64,000 bases of DNA from Setophaga petechia (taxonomy: Eukaryota > Chordata > Aves > Passeriformes > Parulidae). The DNA lies in assembly GCA_024362935.1 (NCBI GenBank), contig JANCRA010000010.1:134001-198000 (forward strand). Direction: 5' to 3'. This document shows, one piece after another, positions 51,010-64,000 of the stretch. Numbering within the stretch: position 1 is the first letter of the stretch; each line of letters starts with the position of its first letter. The notes beneath the pieces were generated by a model. It ran no database searches. It was given only the letters and a program-made list of their open reading frames with translations, and was not told where the DNA came from. The translations under genes and the position numbers were made by a program.

Positions 51010-54000
51010 ATGTTTAGTGAGCAGGAACGTTTTCTCCTTGCGAGATATAGTGAAAAAGCTATTTGCTTAGGTGTAGGTGACAAGAAACACTTACTGCAGT
51101 GCACTGAAAAGGTAATTGCTACACAGCACTGGAATTGTGTCAGCAGCTTTCAAAGTGATAGAAAACAGTACTTTCTCACTCTCTTGCCTTTCCCTTCACA
51201 TTAGTACTCGAACGGAAGGCCTCTTTGACGACTTCCTTTTTCTTGTTGCAAAACACACTGCAGTCCTCTGTGCAACTTCTAGAACACGACAGGAGATGTT
51301 TAGTGAGTAGGAAGGATTTCTCCTTGCGAGACATAGTGAAAAAGCTATTTGATAAGATGTAGGTAACAAGAAACACTTACTGCAGCGCACTGACAAGCTA
51401 ATTGCTGCACAGCACTGGGATTGTGTTAGCAGCTTGCAAAGTGATAGAAAACAGTACTTTCCCACTCTCTTGCCTTTCCCTTCAGATTAATACTTGAAAG
51501 GAAGGCATCTTAGACAACTTTCTTTTTCTTCTTACAAAACACTCTGCAGCCCTCTGTGCAACTTCTAGAACACGATAGGAGATGTTTAGTGAGCAGGAAG
51601 GTTTTCTCCTTGCGAGACATAGTGAAAAAGCTATTTGCTTAGATGTAGGTGACAAGAAACACTTACTGCAGTGCACTGACAAGCTAATTGCTACACAACA
51701 CTGGGATTGTGTAAGCAGCTTGCAAAGTGATAGAAAACAGTACTTTCCCACTCTCTTGCCTTTCCATTCACAGTAATACTTGATAGGAAGGTGTCTTCGA
51801 CAACTTTCATTGTCTTGTTGCAAAACACTCTGAAGCCCTCTTTGCAACATCTACAACACGATGGAAGTTGTTTAGTGAGCAGGAAGGTTTTCTCCTTGCG
51901 AGACATTTTGAAAAAGCTATTTGCTTAGATGTAGGTGACAAGAAACACTTACAGCTGTGCACTGACAAGCTAATTGCTACACAACACTGGGATTGTGTAA
52001 GCAGCTTGCAAAGTGATCGAAAACAGTACTTTCTCACTCTCTTGCCTTTCCCTTCAAATTAATACTTGAAAGGAAGGCGTCTTAGAGAACTTTCTTTTAC
52101 TTGTTGCAAAAAACTCTGCAGCCCTCTGTGCAACCCCTAGAACACGACAGGAGATGTTTAGTGAGCAGGAACGTTGTCTCCTTGAGTTACATAGTGAAAA
52201 AGCTATTTGCTTAGATGTAGGTGACAAGAAACACTTACTGCAGTGCATTGACAAGCTAATTGCTACACAGCACTGGGATTGTGTTAGCAGCTTGCAAAGT
52301 GATAGAAAACAGTATTTTCCCACTCTCTTGCCTTTCCATTCACATTAATACTTGAAAGGAAGGCATCTTAGACAACTTTCTTTTTCTTGTTACAAAACAC
52401 TCTGCAGCCCTCTGTGCAACTTCTAGAACACGATAGGAGATGTTTAGTGAGCAGGAAGGTTTTCTCCTTGCGAGACATAGTGAAAAAGCTATTTGCTTAG
52501 ATGTAGGTGACAAGAAACACTTACTGCAGTGCACTGACAAGCTAATTGCTACACCGCACTGGGATTGTGTTAGCAGCTTTCCAAGTGCTAGAAAACAGTA
52601 CTTTCCCACTCTCTTGCCCTTCCATTTACATTAATACTTGAAAGAAAGGCGTCTTAGACAACTTTCTTTTTCTTGTTACAGAACATACTGCAGCCCTCTT
52701 TGCAACTTCTTGAACACGATAGGAGATGTTTAGTGAGCAGGAAGGTTTTCTCCTTGCGAGACATAGTGAAAAAGCTATTTGCTTAGATGTAGGTAACAAG
52801 AAACACTTACTGCAGTGCACTGACAAGCTAATTGCTACACAGCACTGGGATTGCGTTAGCAGCTTGCAAAGTGCTAGAAAATAGTACTTTCCCACTCTCT
52901 TGTCTTTCCATTCACATTAATACTTGAATGGAAGGCGTCTTAGACAACTTTTTTTTTCTTGTTGCAAAACACACTGCAGCCCTCTGTGCAACTTCTACAA
53001 CACGATGGAAGTTGTTTAGTGAGCAGCAACGTTCTCTCCTTGCGAGACAAAGTGAAAAAGCTATTTGCTTAGATGTAGGTAACAAGAAACACTTTCTGCA
53101 GTGCACTGACAAGCTAATTGCTACACAGCGCTGGGATTGTGTTAGCAGCTTGCAGAATGCTAGAAAACAGTACTTTACCACTCTCTTGCCTTTCCATTCA
53201 CGTTAATAGTTGAAAGGAAAACGTCTTAGACAACTTTCTTTTTCTTCTTACAAAACACTCTGCAGCCCTCTGTGCAACTTCTAGAACACGATAGGAGATG
53301 TTTAGTGAGCAGGAAGGTTTTCTCCTTGCGAGACATAGTGAAAAAGCTGTTTGCTTAGATGTAGGTGACAAGAAACACTTACTGCAGTGCACTGAAAAGC
53401 TAACTGCTACACAACACTGGGATTGTGTAAGCAGCTTGCAAAGTGATAGAAAACAGTACCTTTCCACTCTCTTGCCTTTCCATTCACATTAATACTTGAA
53501 AGGAAGGCGTCTTAGACAACTTTCTTTTTCCTGTTGTAAAAAACTCTGCAGCCCTCTGTGCAACATCTACAACACGATGGAAGTTGTTTAGTGAGCAGGA
53601 AGTTTTTCTCCTTGCTAGACATAGTGAAAAAGCTTTTAGCTTAGATGTAGTTGACAAGAAACACTTACTGCAGTGCACTGAAAAGCTAACTATTACACAA
53701 CACTGGGATTGTGTAAGCAGCTTGCAAAGTGACAGAAAACAGTACTTTCTCACTCTCTTGCCTTTCCCTTCACATTAATACTTGAAAGCAAGGCGTCTTA
53801 GACAACTTTCTTTTACTTGTTGCAAAACACTCTGCAGCCCACTGTGCAACTTCTACAACACGTTGGAAGTTGTTTAGTGAGCAGGAAGGTTTTCTCCTTG
53901 CGAGACATTTTGAAAAAGCTATTTGCTTAGATGTAGGTGACAAGAGACTCTTACTGCAGTGCGCTGACAAGCTAATTGCTACAAATGCATGGGATTGTGT

Positions 54001-54441
54001 AAGCAGCTTGCAAAGTGATAGAAAACAGTACTTTCCCACTCTCTTGCCTTTCCATTCACATTAATACTTGAAAGGAAGGCGTCTTAGACAACTTTCTTTT
54101 TCTTGTTGCAAAACACACTGCAGCCCTCTGTGCAACTTCTAGAACACGATGGAATTTGTTTAGATAGCAGGAAGGTCTTCTCCTTGCGAGACAGAGTGAA
54201 AAAGCTATTTGCTTAGATGTAGGTGTCAAGAAACACTTACTGCAGTGCACTGAGAAGCTAATTGCTACACAGCACTGGGATTGTGTTAGCAGCTTGCAAA
54301 GTGATAGAAAACAGTACTTTCCCACTCTCTTGCCTTTCCCTTCACGTTAATACTTGAAAGGAAGGCGTCTTAGACAACTTTCTTTTTCTTGTTGCAAAAA
54401 AATCTGCAGCCCTCTGTGCAACCCCTAGAACACGACAGGAG
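51010..54441. repeat. HOR unit 5, 12 monomers (3,432 bp), standard A-L
   Basis: Same order as unit 2, which it matches most closely (offset 10,294). For example, both share the CTTGTTACAAAAC spacer before F. The D monomer reads GAAAAAGCTATTTGC rather than the usual GAAAAAGGTATTTGC of type D. Confidence 0.9.
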
Positions 54442-57013
54442 ATGTTTAGTGAGCAGGAACGTTTTCTCCTTGCGAGATATAGTGAAAAAGCTATTTGCTT
54501 AGGTGTAGGTGACAAGAAACACTTACTGCAGTGCACTGAAAAGGTAATTGCTACACAGCACTGGAATTGTGTCAGCAGCTTTCAAAGTGATAGAAAACAG
54601 TACTTTCTCACTCTCTTGCCTTTCCCTTCACATTAGTACTCGAACGGAAGGCCTCTTTGACGACTTCCTTTTTCTTGTTGCAAAACACACTGCAGTCCTC
54701 TGTGCAACTTCTAGAACACGACAGGAGATGTTTAGTGAGTAGGAAGGATTTCTCCTTGCGAGACATAGTGAAAAAGCTATTTGATAAGATGTAGGTAACA
54801 AGAAACACTTACTGCAGCGCACTGACAAGCTAATTGCTGCACAGCACTGGGATTGTGTTAGCAGCTTGCAAAGTGATAGAAAACAGTACTTTCCCACTCT
54901 CTTGCCTTTCCCTTCAGATTAATACTTGAAAGGAAGGCATCTTAGACAACTTTCTTTTTCTTCTTACAAAACACTCTGCAGCCCTCTGTGCAACTTCTAG
55001 AACACGATAGGAGATGTTTAGTGAGCAGGAAGGTTTTCTCCTTGCGAGACATAGTGAAAAAGCTATTTGCTTAGATGTAGGTGACAAGAAACACTTACTG
55101 CAGTGCACTGACAAGCTAATTGCTACACAACACTGGGATTGTGTAAGCAGCTTGCAAAGTGATAGAAAACAGTACTTTCCCACTCTCTTGCCTTTCCATT
55201 CACAGTAATACTTGATAGGAAGGTGTCTTCGACAACTTTCATTGTCTTGTTGCAAAACACTCTGAAGCCCTCTTTGCAACATCTACAACACGATGGAAGT
55301 TGTTTAGTGAGCAGGAAGGTTTTCTCCTTGCGAGACATTTTGAAAAAGGTATTTGCTTAGATGTAGGTGACAAGAAACACTTACAGCTGTGCACTGACAA
55401 GCTAATTGCTACACAACACTGGGATTGTGTAACCAGCTTGCAAAGTGATCGAAAACAGTACTTTCTCACTCTCTTGCCTTTCCCTTCAAATTAATACTTG
55501 AAAGGAAGGCGTCTTAGAGAACTTTCTTTTACTTGTTGCAAAAAACTCTGCAGCCCTCTGTGCAACCCCTAGAACACGACAGGAGATGTTTAGTGAGCAG
55601 GAACGTTGTCTCCTTGAGTTACATAGTGAAAAAGCTATTTGCTTAGATGTAGGTGACAAGAAACACTTACTGCAGTGCATTGACAAGCTAATTGCTACAC
55701 AGCACTGGGATTGTGTTAGCAGCTTGCAAAGTGATAGAAAACAGTATTTTCCCACTCTCTTGCCTTTCCATTCACATTAATACTTGAAAGGAAGGCATCT
55801 TAGACAACTTTCTTTTTCTTCTTACAAAACACTCTGCAGCCCTCTGTGCAACTTCTAGAACACGATAGGAGATGTTTAGTGAGCAGGAAGGTTTTCTCCT
55901 TGCGAGACATAGTGAAAAAGCTATTTGCTTAGATGTAGGTGACAAGAAACACTTACTGCAGTGCACTGACAAGCTAATTGCTACACAGCACTGGGATTGT
56001 GTTAGCAGCTTGCAAAGTGCTAGAAAACAGTACTTTCCCACTCTCTTGCCTTTCCCTTCCGATTAATACTTGAAAGGAAGGCGTCTTAGACAACTTTCTT
56101 TTTCTTGTCGCAAAAAACTCTGCCGCCCTCTGTGCAACTTCTAGAACACGATAGGAGATGTTTAGTGAGCAGGAAGGTTTTCTCCTTGCGAGACATAGTG
56201 AAAAAGCTATTTGCTTAGATGTATGTGGCAGGAAACACTTACTGCAGTGCACTGACAAACTAATTGCTACACAGCACTGGGATTGTGTAAGCAGCTTGCA
56301 AAGCGATCGAAAACAGTACTTTCTGACTCTCTTGCCTTTCCCTTCAAATTAATACTTGAAAGGAAGGCGTCTTAGAGAACTTTCTTTTACTTGTTGCAAA
56401 AAACTCTGCAGCCCTCTGTGCAACCCCTAGAACACGACAGGAGATGTTTAGTGAGCAGGAAGGTTTTCTCCTTGCGAGACATAGTGAAAAAGCTATTTGC
56501 TTAGATGTAGGTGACAAGAAACACTTACAGCAGTGCACTGACAAGCTAATTGCTACACCGCACTGGGATTGTGTTAGCAGCTTTCAAAGTTCTAGAAAAC
56601 AGTACTTTCCCACTCTCTTGGCTTTCCATTCACATTAATACTTGAAAGGAAGGCGTCTTAGACAACTTTTTTTCTTGTTGCAAAACTCTCTGCAGCCCTC
56701 TGTGCAACTTCTAGAACACGATAGGAGATGTTTAGTGAGCTGGAAGGTTTTCTCCTTGCGAGACATAGTGAAAAAGCTATTTGCTTAGATGTAGGTGACA
56801 AGAAACGCTTACTGCAGTGCAGTGAAAAGCTAACTGCTACACAACACTGGGATTGTGTAAGCAGCTTGCAAAGTGATAGAAAACAGTATTTTCCCACTCT
56901 CTTGCCTTTCCATTCACATTAATACTTGAAAGGAAGGCATCTTAGACAACTTTCTTTTTCTTCTTACAAAACACTCTGCAGCCCTCTGTGCAACGTCTAG
57001 AACACGATAGGAG
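54442..57013. repeat. HOR unit 6, partial variant (A-E then M-N-O-P)
   Basis: Monomers at 54442 (A), 54728, 55014, 55300, 55586 (E), 55872 (M), 56158 (N), 56444 (O) and 56728 (P). It matches unit 3 at an offset of 10,294, including GTGTAACCAGCTTG in D and CAAAGTTCTAGAAAAC in O. After P it continues into another M (57014) instead of J-K-L, so the regular array ends here. Confidence 0.85.
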
Positions 57014-59873
57014 ATGTTTAGTGAGCAGGAAGGTTTTCTCCTTGCGAGACATAGTGAAAAAGCTATTTGCTTAGATGTAGGTGACAAGAAACACTTACTG
57101 CAGTGCACTGACAAGCTAATTGCTACACAGCACTGGGATTGTGTTAGCAGCTTGCAGAGTGCTAGAAAACAGTACTTTCCCACTCTCTTGCCTTTCCCTT
57201 CCGATTAATACTTGAAAGGAAGGCGTCTTAGACAACTTTCTTTTTCTTGTCGCAAAAAACTCTGCCGCCCTCTGTGCAACTTCTAGAACACGATAGGAGA
57301 TGTTTAGTGAGCAGGAAGGTTTTCTCCTTGCGAGACATTGTGAAAAAGGTATTTGCTTAGATGTGTAGGTGACAAGAAACACTTACAGCTGTGCCCTGAC
57401 AAGCTAATTGCTACACAACACTGGGATTGTGTAAGCAGCTTGCAAAGTGATAGAAAACAGTATTTTCCCACTCTCTTGCCTTTCCATTCACATTAATACT
57501 TGAAAGGAAGGCATCTTAGACAACTTTCTTTTTCTTCTTACAAAACACTCTGCAGCCCTCTGTGCAACTTCTAGAACACGATAGGAGATGTTTAGTGAGC
57601 AGGAAGGTTTTCTCCTTGCGAGACATAGTGAAAAAGCTATTTGCTTAGATGTAGGTGACAAGAAACACTTACTGCAGTGCACTGACAAGCTAATTGCTAC
57701 ACAGCACTGGGATTGTGTTAGCAGCTTGCAGAGTGCTAGAAAACAGTACTTTCCCACTCTCTCGCCTTTCCCTTCCGATTAATACTTGAAAGGAAGGCGT
57801 CTTAGACAACTTTCTTTTTCTTGTCGCAAAAAACTCTGCCGCCCTCTGTGCAACTTCTAGAACACGATAGGAGATGTTTAGTGAGCAGGAAGGTTTTCTC
57901 CTTGCGAGACATAGTGAAAAGGCTATTTGCTTAGATGTATGTGGCAGGAAACACTTACTGCAGTGCACTGACAAACTAATTGCTACACTACACTGGGATT
58001 GTGTAAGCAGCTTGCAAAGCGATCGAAAACAGTACTTTCTGACTCTCTTGCCTTTCCCTTCAAATTAATACTTGAAAGGAAGGCGTCTTAGAGAACTTTC
58101 TTTTACTTGTTGCAAAAAACTCTGCAGCCCTCTGTGCAACCCCTAGAACACGACAGGAGATGTTTAGTGAGCAGGAAGGTTTTCTCCTTGCGAGACATAG
58201 TGAAAAAGCTATTTGCTTAGATGTAGGTGACAAGAAACACTTACTGCAGTGCACTGACAAGCTAATTGCTACACCGCACTGGGATTGTGTTAGCAGCTTT
58301 CAAAGTGATAGAAAACAGTACTTTCCCACTCTCTTGGCTTTCCATTCACATTAATAATTGAAAGGAAGGCGTCTTAGACAACTTTTTTTCTTGTTGCAAA
58401 ACTCTCTGCAGCCCTCTGTGCAACTTCTAGAACACGATAGGAGATGTTTAGTGAGCAGGAAGGTTTTCTCCTTGCGAGACATAGTGAAAAAGCTATTTGC
58501 TTAGATGTAGGTGGCAAGAAACACTTACTGCAGCGCCGTGAAAAGCTAACTGCTACACAGAACTGGGATTGTGTAAGCAGCTTGCAAAGTGATAGAAAAC
58601 AGTACCTTTCCACTCTCTTGCCTTTCCATTCACATTAATACTTGAAAGGAAGGCGTCTTAGACAACTTTCTTTTTCCTGTTGCAAAACACTCTGCAGCCC
58701 TCTGTGCAACTTCTACAACACGATGGAAGTTGTTTAGTGAGGAGGAAGGTCTTCTCCTTGCGAGACAGAGTGAAAAAGCTATTTACTTAGATGTAGGTGA
58801 CAAGAAACACTTACTGCAGTGCGCTGACAAGCTAATTGCTACGCAGCACTGGAATTGTGTAAGCAGCTTTCAAAGTGATAGAAAACAGTACTTTCCCACT
58901 CTCTTGCCTTTCCATTCACATTAATACTTGAAAGGAAGGCGTCTTAGACAAGTTTCTTTTTCTTGTTACAAAACAGTCTGCAGCCCACTGTGCAACATCT
59001 AGAACACGATAGGAGATGTTTAGTGAGCAGGAACGTTTTCTCCTTGCGAGACATGGTGAAAAGGCTATTTGCTTAGATGTAGGTGACAAGAAACAGTTAC
59101 TGCAGTGCACTGACAAACTAATTGCTACACAACACTGGGATTGTGTAAGCAGCTTGCAAAGTGATAGAAAACAGTACTTTCCCACTCTCTTGCCTTTCCA
59201 TTCACAGTAATACTTGATAGGAAGGCGTCTTCGACAACTTTCATTGTCTTGTAGCAAAACACTCTGAAGCCCTCTTTGCAACATCTACAACACGATGGAA
59301 GTTGTTTAGTGAGCAGGAAGGTTTTCTCCTTGCGAGACATTGTGAAAAAGGTATTTGCTTAGATGTAGGTGACAAGAAACACTTACAGCTGTGCACTGAC
59401 AAGCTAATTGCTACACAACACTGGGATTGTGTAAGCAGCTTGCAAAGTGATCGAAAACAGTACTTTCTCACTCTCTTGCCTTTCCCTTCAAATTAATACT
59501 TGAAAGGAAGGCGTCTTAGAGAACTTTCATTTACTTGTTGCAAAAAACTCTGCAGCCCTCTGTGCAACCCCTAGAACACGACAGGAGATGTTTAGTGAGC
59601 AGGAACATTGTCTCCTTGAGTGACATAGTGAAAAATCTATTTGCTTAGATGTAGGTGACAAGAAACACTTACTGCAGTGCACTGACAAGCTAATTGGTAC
59701 ACAGCACTGGGATTGTGTTAGCAGCTTGCAAAGTGATAGAAAACAGTATTTTCCCACTCTCTTGCCTTTCCATTCACATTAATACTTGAAAGGAAGGCAT
59801 CTTAGACAACTTTCTTTTTCTTCTTACAAAACACTCTGCAGCCCTCTGTGCAACTTCTAGAACACGATAGGAG
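57014..59873. repeat. Mixed satellite region with rearranged monomer order
   Basis: Order M (57014), a D-like monomer with a 2-bp GT insertion (57300, 288 bp), M (57588), N (57874), O (58160), P-like with GCAGCGCCGTG (58444), a GAGGAGGAAGG type (58730), a C-like type (59016), D (59302) and E (59588). The first two monomers match the right flank of ERV copy 2 (35,566-36,010) including the GT insertion. Several junctions lie inside monomers. Confidence 0.75.
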
Positions 59874-60149
59874 ATGTTTAGTGAGCAGGAAGGTTTTCTC
59901 CTTGCGAGACATAGTGAAAAAGCTATTTGCTTAGATGTAGGTGACAAGAAACACTTACTGCAGTGCACTGACAAGCTAATTGCTACACAGCACTGGGATT
60001 GTGTTAGCAGCTTGCAGAGTGCTAGAAAACAGTACTTTCCCACTCTCTTGCCTTTCCCTTCCGATTAATACTTGAAAGGAAGGCGTCTTAGACAACTTTC
60101 TTTTTCTTGTCGCAAAAAAATCTGCCGCCCTCTGTGCAACTTCTAGAAC

Positions 60150-63100
60150 ACGATAGGAGATGTTTAGTGAGCAGGAAGGTTTTCTCCTTGCGAGACATAG
60201 TGAAAAGGCTATTTGCTTAGATGTATGTGGCAGGAAACACTTACTGCAGTGCACTGACAAACTAATTGCTACACTACACTGGGATTGTGTAAGCAGCTTG
60301 CAAAGCGATCGAAAACAGTACTTTCTGACTCTCTTGCCTTTCCCTTCAAATTAATACTTGAAAGGAAGGCGTCTTAGAGAACTTTCTTTTACTTGTTGCA
60401 AAAAACTCTGCAGCCCTCTGTGCAACCCCTAGAACACGACAGGAGATGTTTAGTGAGCAGGAAGGTTTTCTCCTTGCGAGACATAGTGAAAAAGCTATTT
60501 GCTTAGATGTAGGTGACAAGAAACACTTACTGCAGTGCACTGACAAGCTAATTGCTACACCGCACTGGGATTGTGTTAGCAGCTTTCAAAGTGATAGAAA
60601 ACAGTACTTTCCCACTCTCTTGGCTTTCCATTCACATTAATACTTGAAAGGAAGGCGTCTTAGACAACTTTTTTTCTTGTTGCAAAACTCTCTGCAGCCC
60701 TCTGTGCAACTTCTAGAACACGATAGGAGATGTTTAGTGAGCAGGAAGGTTTTCTCCTTGCGAGACATAGTGAAAAAGCTATTTGCTTAGATGTAGGTGG
60801 CAAGAAACACTTACTGCAGCGCCGTGAAAAGCTAACTGCTACACAGAACTGGGATTGTGTAAGCAGCTTGCAAAGTGATAGAAAACAGTACCTTTCCACT
60901 CTCTTGCCTTTCCATTCACATTAATACTTGAAAGGAAGGCGTCTTAGACAACTTTCTTTTTCCTGTTGCAAAAAACTCTGCAGCCCTCTGTGCAAAATCT
61001 ACAACACGATGGAAGTTGTTTAGTGAGCAGGAAGTTTTTCTCCTTGCTAGACATAGTGAAAAAGCTTTTAGCTTAGATGTAGGTGACAAGAAACACTTAC
61101 TGCAGTGCACTGAAAAGTTAACTATTACACAACACTGGGATAGTGTAAGCAGCTTGCAAAGTGACAGAAAACAGTACTTTCTCACTCTCTTGCCTTTCCC
61201 TTCACATTAATACTTGAAAGCAAGTCGTCTTAGACAACTTTCTTTTACTTGTTGCAAAACACTCTGCAGCCCACTGTGCAACTTCTACAACACGTTGGAA
61301 GCTGTTTAGTGAGCAGGAAGGTTTTCTCCTTGCGAGACATAGTGAAAAAGCTATTTGCTTAGATGTAGGTGACAAGAGACTCTTACTGCAGTGCGCTGAC
61401 AAGCTAATTGCTACAAATGCATGGGATTGTGTAAGCAGCTTGCAAAGTGATAGAAAACAGTACTTTCCCACTCTCTTGCCTTTCCATTAACATTAATACT
61501 TGAAAGGAAGGCGTCTTAGACAACTTTTTTTTCTTGTTGCAAAACACACTGCAGCCCTCTGTGCAACTTCTAGAACACGATGGAATTTGTTTAGTGAGCA
61601 GGAAGGTCTTCTCCTTGCGAGACAGAGTGAAAAAGCTATTTGCTTAGATGTAGGTGTCAAGAAACACTTACTGCAGTGCACTGACAAGCTAATTGCTACA
61701 CGGCACTGGAATTGTGTAAGCAGCTTTCAAAGTGATAGAAAACAGTACTTTCTCACTCTCTTGCCTTTCCCTTCACATTAGTACTCGAACGGAAGGCGTC
61801 TTTGACGACTTCCTTTTTCTTGTTGCAAAACACACTGCAGTCCTCTGTGCAACTTCTAGAACACGACAGGAGATGTTTAGTGAGTAGGAAGGATTTCTCC
61901 TTGCGAGACATAGTGAAAAAGCTATTTGATAAGATGTAGGTAACAAGAAACACTTACTGCAGCGCACTGACAAGCTAATTGCTGCACAGCACTGGGATTG
62001 TGTTAGCAGCCTACAAAGTGATAGAAAACAGTACTTTCCCACTCTCTTGCCTTTCCCTTCAGATTAATACTTTAATGGAAGGCGTCTTTGACAACTTTCT
62101 TTTTCTTGTTTCAAAACACATTGCAGTCCTCTGTGCAACTTCTAGAACACGATAGGAGATGTTTAGTGAGGAGGAAGGTTTTCTCCTTGTGAGACATAGT
62201 GAAAAAGCTATTTGCTTACATGTAGGTGACAAGAGACACTTACTGCAGTGTGCTGACAAGCTAATTGCTACACAACACTGGGATTGTGTTAGCAGCTTTC
62301 AAAGTGATAGAAAACAGTCCTTTCCCACTCTCTTGCCTTTCCATTCACATTAATACTTGAAAGGAAGGCGTCTTAGACAACTTTCTTTGTCTTGTTGCAA
62401 AACACTCTGCAGCCCTCTGTGCAACTTCTACAACACGATGGAAGTTGTTTAGTGAGGAGGAAGGTCTTCTCCTTGCGAGACAGAGTGAAAAAGCTATTTA
62501 CTTAGATGTAGGTGACAAGAAACACTTACTGCAGTGCGCTGACAAGCTAATTGCTACGCAGCACTGGAATTGTGTAAGCAGCTTTCAAAGTGATAGAAAA
62601 CAGTACTTTCCCACTCTCTTGCCTTTCCATTCACATTAATACTTGAAAGGAAGGCGTCTTAGACAAGTTTCTTTTTCTTGTTACAAAACAGTCTGCAGCC
62701 CACTGTGCAACATCTAGAACACGATAGGAGATGTTTAGTGAGCAGGAACGTTTTCTCCTTGCGAGACATGGTGAAAAGGCTATTTGCTTAGATGTAGGTG
62801 ACAAGAAACAGTTACTGCAGTGCACTGACAAACTACTTGCTACACAACACTGGGATTGTGTAAGCAGCTTGCAAAGTGATAGAAAACAGTACTTTCCCAC
62901 TCTCTTGCCTTTCCATTCACAGTAATACTTGATAGGAAGGCGTCTTCGACAACATTCATTGTCTTGTTGCAAAACAATCTGAAGCCCTCTTTGCAACATC
63001 TACAACACGATGGAAGTTGTTTAGTGAGCAGGAAGGTTTTCTCCTTGCGAGACATTGTGAAAAAGGTATTTGCTTAGATGTAGGTGACAAGAAACACTTA

Positions 63101-63770
63101 CAGCTGTGCACTGAAGAGCTAATTGCTACACAACACTGGGATTGTGTAAGCAGCTTGCAAAGTGATCGAAAACAGTACTTTCTCACTCTCTTGCCTTTCC
63201 CTTCAAATTAATACTTGAAAGGAAGGCGTCTTAGAGAACTTTCTTTTACTTGTTGCAAAAAACTCTGCAGCCCTCTGTGCAACCCCTAGAACACGATGGA
63301 GGTTGTTTAGTGAGCAGGAAGGTTTTCTCCTTGCGAGACATAGTGAAAAATCTATTTGCTTAGATGTAGGTGACAAGAAACACTTACTGCAGTGCACTGA
63401 CAAGCTAATTGCTACACCGCACTGGGATTGTGTTAGCAGCTTTCCAAGTGCTAGAAAACAGTACTTTCCCACTCTCTTGCCTTTCCATTTACATTAATAC
63501 TTGAAAGAAAGGCGTCTTAGACAACTTTCTTTTTCTTGTTACAGAACATACTGCAGCCCTCTGTGCAACTTCTTGAACACGATAGGAGATGTTTAGTGAG
63601 CAGGAAGGTTTTCTCCTTGCGAGACATAGTGAAAAAGCTATTTGCTTAGATGTAGGTAACAAGAAACACTTACTGCAGTGCACTGACAAGCTAATTGCTA
63701 CACAGCACTGGGATTGCGTTAGCAGCTTGCAAAGTGCTAGAAAATAGTACTTTCCCACTCTCTTGTCTTT
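60150..63770. repeat. Distal copy of the 16.0-19.7 kb segment
   Basis: Matches 16,060-19,700 at an offset of 44,093-44,094. It carries the same order of rare monomers (N, O, P-like, J, K, L-like, B, two GAGGAGG types, C-like, D, F, G). After about 63,790 the sequence passes directly from a G to an I-type monomer (GGAAAACGTCTTAG), where block 2 has an H monomer in between (19,782). Confidence 0.75.
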
Positions 63771-64000
63771 CCATTCACATTAATACTTGAATGGAAAACG
63801 TCTTAGACAACTTTCTTTTTCTTCTTACAAAACACTCTGCAGCCCTCTGTGCAACTTCTAGAACACGATAGGAGATGTTTAGTGAGCAGGAAGGTTTTCT
63901 CCTTGCGAGACATAGTGAAAAAGCTGTTTGCTTAGATGTAGGTGACAAGAAACACTTACTGCAGTGCACTGAAAAGCTAACTGCTACACAACACTGGGAT

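Larger units (their letters stand above)
39286..57013. repeat. 36-monomer super-repeat, 10,294-bp period
   Basis: From 39,286 to about 46,719, each monomer is matched most closely by the one 10,294 bp further on (49,580 to about 57,013). Changes private to these pairs include CTTGCATTTCCC (J, 40.03/50.33 kb), CTTGTTACAAAAC before F (42.09/52.39 kb), GTAACCAGC (D, 45.14/55.43 kb) and AGTTCTAGAAAAC (O, 46.30/56.59 kb). Left of 39.0 kb the offset falls to 10,008 because of the missing monomer in unit 1. Confidence 0.82.
35123..64000. repeat. Satellite block 3 (about 101 monomers, no ERV)
   Basis: Uninterrupted 286-bp monomers to the end of the window, where the last monomer is cut. The first 1.3 kb match the right flank of ERV copy 1. 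Types I-J-K-L follow from 36,426. A regular HOR array occupies 37,570 to about 57,013, a mixed region about 57,014-59,870, and a segment homologous to about 16.0-19.7 kb about 60,150-63,770. No gene is recognisable in any of it. Confidence 0.95.

Noticed and set aside
37570..57013. CRISPR-like array or bacterial repeat
   Set aside because: The repeat is continuous with no unique spacers, monomers are far too long, and the surroundings are a vertebrate-type provirus.
1..64000. tRNA, rRNA or host exons in the satellite
   Set aside because: No cloverleaf-like set of A and B boxes, no rRNA-like conserved blocks and no non-repetitive open frame were found outside the two proviruses.

Overview
This is eukaryotic nuclear DNA, almost certainly from a vertebrate. 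About 45.6 kb is one tandem satellite with a monomer of about 286 bp. The other 18.4 kb is two full-length copies of one endogenous retrovirus (ERV) embedded in that satellite on the + strand. No host protein-coding gene, rRNA, tRNA or CRISPR array is supported. The ERV has a class II (alpha/beta/lenti-type) Pol and a lysine-tRNA primer site. Its Env transmembrane subunit has an alpharetrovirus-like layout (internal fusion segment between two cysteines, then CX6CC). That combination suggests a bird or other sauropsid host, which is an inference and not proof.

Layout. 1-5271: satellite, about 18 monomers. 5272-14478: ERV copy 1 (9,207 bp), with 741-bp LTRs, PBS, gag, a -1 frameshift site, pro-pol, env, PPT and 3' LTR. 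14479-25916: satellite, about 40 monomers. 25917-35122: ERV copy 2 (9,206 bp). 35123-64000: satellite, about 101 monomers, including a regular higher-order array at about 37.6-57.0 kb.

The two ERV copies share the same 6-bp target duplication (GTAAGC), the same insertion point in the same monomer type, and about 0.9 kb of left and 1.3 kb of right flanking satellite. I count five differences in 9.2 kb: one leader substitution, three silent coding substitutions and one 1-nt indel. They therefore come from one insertion that was later copied with its satellite surroundings, not from two integrations. All four LTRs look identical by eye, so both events are recent. Copy 1 keeps gag, pro-pol and env open. 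Copy 2 has a G6 instead of a G7 run that breaks pro-pol just before the protease active site.

The satellite is organised on several levels: 286-bp monomers; a 12-monomer higher-order repeat (HOR) of 3,432 bp, labelled A-L here; a variant HOR in which monomers F-I are replaced by a four-monomer cassette (M-N-O-P); and a 36-monomer super-repeat of 10,294 bp. Hybrid monomers, a one-monomer HOR deletion, a 1,142-bp local tandem copy and a segment repeated 44.09 kb away record unequal exchange. The most notable feature is the combination: a young ERV with open reading frames that has become part of an actively turning-over, possibly centromeric or heterochromatic, satellite.
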